From: Hippasteria phrygiana
Lineage: Eukaryota; Echinodermata; Asteroidea; Valvatida; Goniasteridae
Assembly (NCBI GenBank): GCA_037893225.1
Contig: JAZGUH010000226.1
Location: 496,001-560,000, forward strand
Length of the DNA stretch: 64,000 nucleotides
Direction: 5' to 3'
The translations under genes were made by a program, and so were the position numbers. This document shows positions 11,314 through 64,000 of the stretch, one piece after another. Within the stretch, counting starts at the first letter, position 1. Each line of letters opens with the position of its first letter. The notes beneath the pieces are model-generated. The model saw only the letters and a program-made list of their open reading frames with translations. It ran no database searches and was not told the origin of the DNA.

Positions 11314-11369
11314 TAGACTGATTCCCGGTCCCAACATTATCCTTCGGATTCGGACCGGGAACCAGTCTA
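11314..11369. mobile_element. 56-bp minimal palindromic MITE with 9-bp target duplication
   Basis: TAGACTGATTCCCGGTCC and GGACCGGGAACCAGTCTA are inverted ends around a 20-bp centre. The element is flanked by perfect GTGCTGAAA copies (11305-11313 and 11370-11378). It lies about 270 bp upstream of the SMARCC start codon. Confidence 0.85.
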
Positions 11370-11643
11370 GTGCTGAAAGGCACGTCTTCTTATCATATAG
11401 AGGGCGCTGCGCAAGGCTGTTAATTTACCATATTCCCAATACGATCTTGAAAATCCACAAAGAAATTACAAATTTTACAAGATTTTGTTATTTTTAATGG
11501 AAAACAAAAATTGAGTCAATATTACATTTTATTTCGAAAATTTAAATTCAATTAATACTTCACATGTTTTTGGCGGATTAAACTAAAACATTTCTCTCCA
11601 AGTAAGGGAGCAAGTGCTGATTATGGTAAAAATGTGTACAAAG

Positions 11644-56228
<44,585 letters not shown>

Positions 56229-57293
56229 TGGACCAGTCCGCATCAAAATCATTCTCCTAACGTCCACTCTTAAAAAGGGAAAATGCACCATTGGTTTACT
56301 TTTTTATAAACAAAATCTGAAACAAACTTGGTGATGAGTTGTTCATGACAGGAACTATCCTGTGAAACGTTTCTGTCTGAAGTGCTCTCACTTTGAAAGA
56401 AAAAACATAGAATTATGTAATAATTCACAATTTTACCCTCGGTAGATTTTCTGAAAATTCCTGGTGATTTACTGGAATCCAATGTTTTATAGTTGAGCAA
56501 GCCTTCAGCCAGGCACACTGAGCAGGGGCCAGTGGTTCATTTTTCTTTGTATCGTTCATTGGATATGACTGGCATCCAGTTTCATCGCTCTGTTACCATA
56601 AGCAAATAGTTCATGATTTGCATATTTCACTGGCTGGCAAGGAATTTTGCTTGCAGGTATGTGTACAACGTCGGTGAAAGGGCAAAACCTAATATTGAAT
56701 TTACATCATCCCGACGCAAATTCCATCTTCTGAATAGTTTGGCTGCGGTACCTGCCGCTATATCAGATGTGAACCGGCCAACCGACTACGACAAGCTCGG
56801 TGGTCGAGTGGTAAGACATCTGCACTAAAAAGCAGGAGGTCGTGGGTTTGAGTCCCACCCGAGTGATTTTTTCCAAATAATCTCTCGGGACAACACTGAT
56901 TATACAGTGTTTATAAAATAGGTCAGTGAAGGGAAAACCCCAATATTGAACGTCAAAACCCAATATTGAACATAAATTAAGGATTCTGTGCTGACAGGGA
57001 TTACAAGTCGGGGTTTGGGTCGGGGTTTGGGTCAGGCGGTGCTGTACAGATAAGTTATAAAACGGGAAATTCCATGGTTAGCAGAGCCATGAAAATTGAC
57101 ACATGTAACAAGTGTCGGCTGCAAAAACCAAGTGGTGTATTCTCCCATTTATTGCATTATATACATGTAGGTCTTGGAAGCACTTTTGTTTTACTTTTTT
57201 CATCCATGTTATTTTGTTTCCTAAGTTCGAGTTCGTTGTTAGGTTTACTAACTACTGCTGTAAATAGAAATGTCGGTGACTCTTCTTAATAAA
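56229..57293 (+). other. Probable SMARCC 3' UTR to candidate poly(A) signal
   Basis: After the stop codon the first AATAAA on this strand is at 57288-57293. The interval contains a tRNA-like SINE (about 56797-56866) and no convincing ORF, so the UTR would be about 1.1 kb. The end is inferred only from the hexamer. Confidence 0.5.
56797..56866 (+). mobile_element. tRNA-like SINE head, third family
   Basis: GCTCGGTGGTCGAGTGGTAA then GGTCGTGGGTTTGAGTCCCACC. A- and B-box-like, but the anticodon arm does not fold with a 7-base loop. The text ACATCATCC(C)CGACGCAAATTCC just upstream also occurs near 28690. Lies in the putative 3' UTR. Confidence 0.6.
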
Positions 57294-58112
57294 TGTAAAA
57301 ACTACTTTCCTATGATCCCCATTTCAGTGAAGGTTCAGAATTTAGACGATCTTCGAAATGTATGTTATGTTGTGTTTTTTGTACATTCCCCCTCTCCACA
57401 GAATTTTGAACAAAACTTTAGACAGAGCAACTGGCAACTGTATGAAATAATTCACGCCACCTTTCCTGTCAAACAGTAGCTTCAAACATTCTATTAAAAA
57501 TAGATACCATTATGGTTCTGGCCCAGATATGGCTACTGTTATGAATACAGCTATGTCTCCAACATCAGTATTAAGCATTGAATGCTTTCAATCTAAAAAA
57601 GAAAAAGAAAATAAGGCTTCAGATCTGGCTTCAAATATTCGGCTTTATTGTACCTGAAAATCTAACAAAAAGGGTCGTACAGCTGGCTAGAGCCTTTGCT
57701 TATGACTTAGTTATGGCTTTGGCTTCAGCACCAAATTTTGAAGCCTGCTTGTTTCCTTGTTATGTTTTAGACTCCAAAGATACGGCACCAGCTGTCTTGA
57801 AAATATTAGGCTTCAGTGTACATGCAGTGAAAAGGTTCCCAGATTAGGCTCGAGTCTCCAGTTGCTTACAGTCAATAGGCTAAATGTGTCGGCCAGTTCA
57901 GGACTAGTGCTAAGTTGGCGGAGGAAACATACGTGTTTGCCAGATGTAAAATTCCGTAGCAACGGATAATTTAGTAACTTATACAGTAAATTGCAGCGAA
58001 TAAACTCCCTTTTGTGATACAAAAATGTAGAGTATAGTTGATGTTTTTCTTGTACTCGTGCCTGAGGCGATCTCTGTAAATTGTTGACATAAGAAAATTC
58101 ATATCTGATGCA

Positions 58113-58370
58113 GGGGCGGATCCAGGATTGTTTGCAGGGGGGGTTGAATTTTTGTACCGTACATTTGCCAACAAAGTTGACTCCCAAAATGTTTCGCCTG
58201 CGAACAAAATTTGACAACTGGGGAGAGGGGAGGGTGGCACACTCTCGACGTTAGTGGCGCCATTTAACCCCTCTGTTTTGTTTTTACCCGTACACGCAAA
58301 ATAGTACTTTTACGGGGTTTTGCTTTTCTTTTCTGGTTTGCAACGGTACTTTAGTCGTGGGCCCTTACAA
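58113..58370 (+). mobile_element. GGATCCAGGATTG repeat, copy 3
   Basis: CAGGGGCGGATCCAGGATTG, AAGTTGACTCCCAAAATGTT, TCGCCTGCGAACAAAATTTG, TAGTGGCGCCATTTAACC, TTTCTTTTCTGGTTTGC: same order as 9655-9990. Confidence 0.8.
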
Positions 58371-58613
58371 TGAAAACAAAATTGCCAACGTTTTTTTTGG
58401 GGGGGAGGGGGGGGGGGGGGGGTTTCGACCCACCCCACACCACCGCACCCAATCCGGCCTGTCCGTGGAAGAGGGCAAACATTTTATAATACATGTGGAG
58501 CGCTGTCTTCTATTGTGGACCGGTGCAGTGGGCTCATTGTAATAGGAAAAAGGAGTCTCATTTTGATATGACACCGGACTCGGATCATGGTGATACCACA
58601 TTTTGAGTTCTGA

Positions 58614-58830
58614 GTTCAAGCAGGTGTCATAGTGCTTGTGTCCTGGAGCAAGACACTTTGTCAAGTTGCTTCTCTCCACCCAGGAGTTAATGGGTACGGT
58701 ACGGTACCTGTGAAGGCAGTTATGATTATGTGTTTGATTAGCCCATGTGTGCCGGGGCTGTATACTCCCCATGGGAAGGTTTTGAGAATGATGAATAGGC
58801 CAGATGAGCAGGGGTATAATGTAGCGCCTA
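58614..58830 (+). mobile_element. SINE body, diverged copy
   Basis: TGTCCTGGAGCAAGACACTT, CTTCTCTCCACCCAGGAGTT, AATGGGTACGGTAC correspond to the plus-oriented body of the SINE at 32281-32548. Confidence 0.65.
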
Positions 58831-59805
58831 GGGCACTATGTTCTTGGCGGATATGTGCACTTTACAAATCTTCGGTCCCTGCCGAGTCAAGTTCCACTAG
58901 GTTAACGAGGGAAAATTTGAAACGGCTGTTGCATCTTGAAATGAGACTCAATCTGATCCGTGCTTCAATACTGGTTGATTGGTGTGGGGGTTGTGTCTCC
59001 ACGAAGAAAGATAGAGGGAATGATGCGGCATGCGGGTTACCTCTGTAAATGATTAGGGGTTAAGGCCTCGCATGTCCCACTTCTCTCTCCCCCGTCCGCC
59101 ACTTCACAACACTTAAAATTCATCTTGCTTCTTTAGCATTCTGTTCGCATCTCTAAACCTTCTTTTCCCTAAGAATACAGTTGTGCAAAAACCATTTGTA
59201 TATATCCCCCTCCCCCCATGTTCCTCCAGCAAATTGGACTGCCAGGGACCCCACTCTTTAACACCGGTACCCATCCCAGTCATCACATGGCCGGCTGGTG
59301 CTGCCCAACCGAAGACAGAAATGTCTTGAACATCTAACAAAGGAAAAACGGTGCACTAACAATGAACATCCATTGTTACTTGTTCACATTGTTAAGTTTT
59401 GTAGAACCGTCATATCATTTCTTTTAAACTTTTTTAAATATTTGTTTTATGGAAGTCGCCCAATACAAGGCTAAAGGCCACTCTGGGTAGGGCTACAAAT
59501 TACAGAGGAGGTGGGGTTGGCTACATTTTAGGTTGCCAGCCCTACAACACTTACGGTTTTCCTGGGCCCAGATTTAAATAGAAGATAAATCTTCAGTAGA
59601 TAGATACCAAAGAAATGATCCCAATTTTCAGACCTACAAAACCCAGGCGACGTAACTTCCACCGTTCGTGAGACCAACTCACCTCCCCCAAGGTGACGGG
59701 ACAAGGTGTTCTTGGCGTCAAGATGACAAAAAAAAAACACTGGTCGCCGTGAAGCTACGGAAGCCTTCACCGGTATCATCGTCGTATCATAAGTTGCTAA
59801 TGTTT

Positions 59806-60204
59806 AAAGCCGCGTTCGCATTGGACTTACAATTGTAAAAAGTTACCGTGCGTAACATTCCACTGTGGTTATTCGTCCGTGCGTCCGCACTTGGATTACA
59901 ATGCTCGCGGAATGTCCTTGGCGCGTAAACTTTGCAGTGTTCAAAATGCACGTTTTACATTTTTACAGTGGCGTCCCCACTGGACTTTCGGCGACGTAAA
60001 ACTAGCACGTGAAAAAAGAAAAACTCTTCCGCTGCACGGTTGGTCCCGTAAAAGTTCCCGCTGCGGAGGGATAAACGGACAACCGACGATCGACACTTGA
60101 CAATTTGGACAGTTTACCGGCTGTCCGCATGGTTTAATTTGGTAAAGTTGATAGCAGTCTCCGTACGTTTTACCCAAAAAAAAGTCCTATGCGGACACGG
60201 CTTT
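59806..60204. mobile_element. AAGCCGCGTTCGC TIR element, copy 2
   Basis: AAAGCCGCGTTCGCATTGGA and TCCTATGCGGACACGGCTTT are the ends, with T before and A after (possible TA target). Homologous along its length to 51948-52326. Confidence 0.88.
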
Positions 60205-61603
60205 AGTGGTTTTATACAGTACAGGGGCGTATCCTTTCAATGGAAAGCGCCATCACTTCTTAACAGGAGTCCGTATATGCTGACACCCTTTGTGGCGTAG
60301 CGACGGAAGGGTGGGGGGAACGTCCCGATGACATCCCCAAAAGGGGGAAGGGCAGATAAATGAGGGGGATGATGAGAAAGGTGTCAGATTGTTACAATTT
60401 GAAAATCAGTCAGAAAATCTCAATTTCTTTTCCTGATAAAACACCCCCTTGAAAAAATTATCAATACTCTATACTGAACACCCCCACCTCCGCTTTTCAA
60501 AATATGTTTCTAGCAAAATGTTCTTCCCCCCTCCCCCGTAAACCAAAAACAGGCTACTGTTAAAACCAGTCAAAACGGTGTCCCCCCCCCCCCCCCCCAC
60601 TCCCCCCAAACCCCCACAGGAAACATGACAGGGTTGATCGTTAATGATTCAATTTTGTTATTTCTATACTAATAATTGTAAACTTTTTCTCGTTTTTGGT
60701 TTTTTAGGGGGGGGGGGGGGAATTATGCCCTCATGCGGTTAGGGGACTAGTTCACGGTACGGCCGTCGACAGGATAGACCTTGTTTAAAGTTGCATAGAT
60801 ACGGGGCTGACTAAGATTTCGTTAATCGCACGCAAGCTAGCTTTGTGGTCACCTTACCCCGGAACTTGTTTTCCTGGGTACTGCGGGTTATAGAGAAATT
60901 GTATGCTTGGCTTCGATGGGCAAGAAATAACGGGAAACGCAAATTTTAAAGGAGGATTATAGTCGATGATGAAGTTGATACATGTATCGTGTTTGTATAA
61001 ATATATATATAAACAATCTCATTCTTCGTATTCTCATGATATTCTTTTCTACCATCAGAAAAAAACAATTGTTAAAATTTATTTCTCTCTATTTTTCGAA
61101 ATTGATTTGACTTGACTTTATTTTTACTTGATTCTATAGGTACGTGTGGATGTGTGGGAAACCAAGCAGATGTTTTATCTCCCATGTGACGGATTTTGAA
61201 CCTGATTAATTGAAACTCAGTGCTGGTAGTCAAATTTGGTAGTGGCGGTGGTAGCGATGGTGGTGGCGGGAGTGATGTCACCGTAATGAAATTCTTAGAA
61301 GTGGGAATCGATAGTCAATCATCAATCTAGCCAACCGATCATGACGTTAGAGGCAACAGAGTATACACTGTTCAAACTCAATGACGCATACATCCACATA
61401 ACCACCCCCACTGACACAAACAAAAATCGCATTTGAAAAGGAAAAAGAAACAACGAACAAAAAACCAAACAAACAAATCCGCAAACTACTGGCCACAATA
61501 ACCGGATTTTCGTTAGCCACGATAACTGGGTTTTGTACAAAAAGAAAGTTTCGCAATCTGTTCTTTTAAGTTTGCATAAGTGATTCAGCTAATGGACCTC
61601 GTA

Positions 61604-61746
61604 GGGCCTGTTTTTTTCCACACAGATCCGGATCTTGATCTTTGATTCGTGTGTTTAATACGCACCAGATCCCGCCTAATGGATGGGATCGACTCAGCGG
61701 TTGGATCAGTGATCGAGATCCGGATCTGTGTGAAGTAAGCAGGACC
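61604..61746. mobile_element. TTTCACA..GGATCT family element, copy 3
   Basis: CACACAGATCCGGATCTTGA and GAGATCCGGATCTGTGTGAA are inverted; the outer ends are GGGCCTGTTT and AGCAGGACC. About 143 bp. Confidence 0.75.
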
Positions 61747-61987
61747 ATAGTTTGAACGCCACATGTGTAAGTGCGCCACCATCGTCAAACAGTGTGCCAA
61801 TCTAAACTGTATTTGAAGTCCGAAGGACAATGGAGGGATCGGAAACCAGTCTAGTTCAGCAAGCGCATGCTGTCAAACTTTGGGCCGTAACATTTATTAA
61901 AGAAGGGGTGCGCTTCAATAAAGTGAACACGACAAAAAGATGATATCGATATATCTTACCCAAACAATTACAAAAAGGCAAACAAAT

Positions 61988-61990
61988 AGA

Positions 61991-62041
<51 letters not shown>

Positions 62042-62043
62042 AT
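61988..62043. repeat. (AAAT)n microsatellite
   Basis: About 13 perfect TAAA units seen directly. Confidence 0.96.
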
Positions 62044-62146
62044 GAAATTTCAGAGAGGAATAAAAAGTTAAGTTTTAATGTGTACTAATGTAATTAAGGT
62101 TAATTTCTTTTCTCATTTTATTTGTATAATCAGTGGGTAAAGTAAA

Positions 62147-62271
62147 CTAATTTGCATAAATAATAAGACGCTTCACGTCGTCACGAGAACGTCCTTGATC
62201 TAACCAGAAAGGAAGTTCGTGCTCGATGATCTGAGGCCCAAAGCAACCCTTTCTTTTCGCCTGCTGAGCTC
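62147..62271 (-). CDS. Weak candidate last exon of an unknown minus-strand gene
   Basis: After an acceptor-like TGTGTGCCAAG, the frame reads AKRKGCFGPQIIEHELPFWL, then DQGRSRDDVKRLIIYAN and stops at 62147. AATAAA lies 25-30 nt further on (62122-62117). The protein is short with several basic pairs and one Cys. I do not recognise it, and upstream exons would lie beyond or within repeats. It may be chance. Confidence 0.22.
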
Positions 62272-64000
62272 CTTGGCACACAGATGGGGAAAATGACAGG
62301 CACTTTTTCTTGTGCTGTTTGTAAAGAAGTAAAACACAGTTTCTCAAGGCCGTACTTCAGCTAAACTTAAAACAGTAAGTAACACTTGGCTCAGACGCTG
62401 TCACTTCGCCCAAAAACCACTTCGCCCTCCGCGTGTCAGACCATGGAGTCTATGATGGAGCTACCTCATGCTCACCTACACCATATTCTTCAAGGACAGA
62501 TTTGTGTTGACCATCAAGCGTTGCTCAAGTAAACCGATGATTACTGTAATACTGATGCATCATCTTTTCTAAGACTGAGCAAGTTAAAGTGGACTTCGAC
62601 GCCTTTGCTGGGTAAGTTACATGTTAACAATAGCCCAAGCTTGAAAATTCCAGCTCGAGGCTCATGATTTTCAAGCTACGATAGCCCCATAGGCATATCC
62701 CAGCAGTATGACTCCCTTTCTTTGCGGAGGGAGTCCAGAATATGAAGCTACTGGAAGTAGCCGAAACAAATTAGAAACAAAATTACAATATTTTTACCTC
62801 ACTGTAGACACTAATTTCACGCCCATATACTCTTTGTGTCCTTGTCTATATGTCCGAGAGGTTCACAAATTCCTTATGCTACGCCGGCCGACGTTTTTCA
62901 GGGAAAATAAACTCAAAAGCAGCGTTAAACTTGCAGTTGCACGCAAGCACTAGCCTCCTTTTTTTTACATTCCCCGGAAGTCCAACTTTAAACCATACAC
63001 AAAGTAAAAACAAACACACAAATTTTGTTAGGCCGATAAACAGTTTAAGGCCGAAATGGGCGTCTATAGCTACAGCTACAGCTACGTCACGCGTAGTTGT
63101 AATGGACGAACACCTAGACAATAGCCCTAGACAAGCGATTCGGACGCAGCCTAATATAATACGGCTGCCTTTTCAGCGATGGCCGCCGGGTCCTTCACTC
63201 CATCCGAACAACACATACCGTAGCCCTAAGGCTGCCAGTGCTGACACTAAGTATACACGTTCACTTTGAATATTTATTATTTAATTGTTTGTGTAAATAA
63301 TATATACAACAAATTTCCAAACTAAATATTAAAATATATAGTGATTAATTAATTAAAACCCTTGTGCTATTTAAAAGGTCAAAATCAGTCAAAATTTCCT
63401 TCCACCTCCCCTGCCTATACTTTGTACACAGACAGGGTCAGATTACATGTGGTTTGTACATGTGGCAGAAGGGTCACAAACAATCACCTTGACTGATTTT
63501 GACCCATACAACAACATGGCTCAGAATACATGTTTGCATAGGAGGGTTTTAAAGAATATAATTAGAAAAATGTTGAGATTTTATTTTTTCATAAGTTTAT
63601 TTTTCAAAAAGCGATTTTCATAACATTTTAGCACAGTGTTTTCCCATCGCCTTGGGAATTCTTGGGAATTTTACCGGATGAATCTTGGGAATTTGAAATT
63701 TGATGAGTGGCCATGCTGCATTTGTGTATTTCTGTACCGCGTGTATTTCCACCGAGATATTTATTGTGCAAAGTCACACACTGATACTAGAATATGAACT
63801 TTCAAACTCTGGAGTAAAAGGTAGGGTCTTGTCTGTGCATTACAAATAACAAAATAAAGATGGAAACGAGATTGGAACGAATCAACCAGCGAAATCAATT
63901 CAAGTTTTCTGATAAAATTGAAGAAAAAAAATATTTTGGAAAAAAAAACCTTTTTGGCGCGGGCCGAAAAACAACCAAACAATTTTTTGTTTGGCCTTAC
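62272..64000. other. Right flank without a supported gene
   Basis: Only short frames. It contains the palindromic element at 63377-63504 and A/T-rich DNA. The end of the window cuts this region. Confidence 0.5.
63377..63504. mobile_element. Short TIR element, GGTCAAAATCAGTCAA ends
   Basis: GGTCAAAATCAGTCAA and TTGACTGATTTTGACC are perfect 16-base inverted ends, 128 bp overall. Confidence 0.8.

Larger units (their letters stand above)
57294..62130. other. Intergenic region after SMARCC
   Basis: Repeat copies (58113, 58614, 59806, 61604) and several poly-C/G runs. No frame here shows a domain or exon structure that I can defend. Confidence 0.55.

Noticed and set aside
56797..56866. A functional tRNA gene
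   Set aside because: The anticodon arm does not give a 7-base loop and the flanks are shared with a repeat near 28690.
61240..61270. Start of an rRNA or a Gly-rich coding exon
   Set aside because: A short GGTGG-rich microsatellite-like stretch; no rRNA core sequence and no open frame with a domain.

Overview
The window is animal nuclear DNA with many introns and a heavy load of small transposable elements. I read it as a marine deuterostome, most likely an echinoderm. The protein homology is animal-wide, so the echinoderm call rests on general character: one SMARCC-type gene, a Penelope-like element with GIY-YIG endonuclease, a Crypton remnant, tRNA-derived SINEs, and dozens of MITEs with long homopolymer C/G tracts. 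It is an inference and I would not name a species.

Two genes are well supported. (1) The plus strand carries a complete SMARCC1/SMARCC2 (BAF155/BAF170, moira) orthologue, which I assembled from 25 coding exons between 11644 and 56228. All exon junctions keep phase and the coding sequence sums to 3648 nt (1215 residues plus stop). It encodes the N-terminal module, a basic nuclear-localisation segment, SWIRM, SANT, an acidic linker and the C-terminal coiled coil of the SWI/SNF core scaffold. (2) The minus strand at 5512-1721 carries a small gene for a secreted protein of 134 residues with a signal peptide and two canonical EF-hands. It has three coding exons, a TATA-box promoter with a 5' leader exon, and a poly(A) signal. 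The two genes are divergent, about 6 kb apart.

Layout: 1-1640, low-complexity and repeat DNA; 1657-5543, EF-hand gene (minus); 5544-11600, intergenic, with a 5'-truncated Penelope-like element (about 6690-7263) and several MITEs; 11644-56228, SMARCC gene; 56229-57293, its 3' UTR to a candidate poly(A) signal; 57294-64000, intergenic repeats plus one weak minus-strand exon candidate near 62147-62271.

The introns hold most of the unusual structure. Intron 1 has two large, nearly perfect inverted repeats (360-nt arms, and a 916-bp palindrome). Other introns hold at least seven piggyBac-like TTAA elements, hAT-like MITEs with clear 8-9 bp target duplications, about eight copies of one tRNA-like SINE, a Crypton-type recombinase remnant, LINE ORF2 tails placed just upstream of exons 2 and 4, and a minisatellite split by a 1.2-kb element. 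I found no CRISPR array, no rRNA and no tRNA gene that I would call functional.
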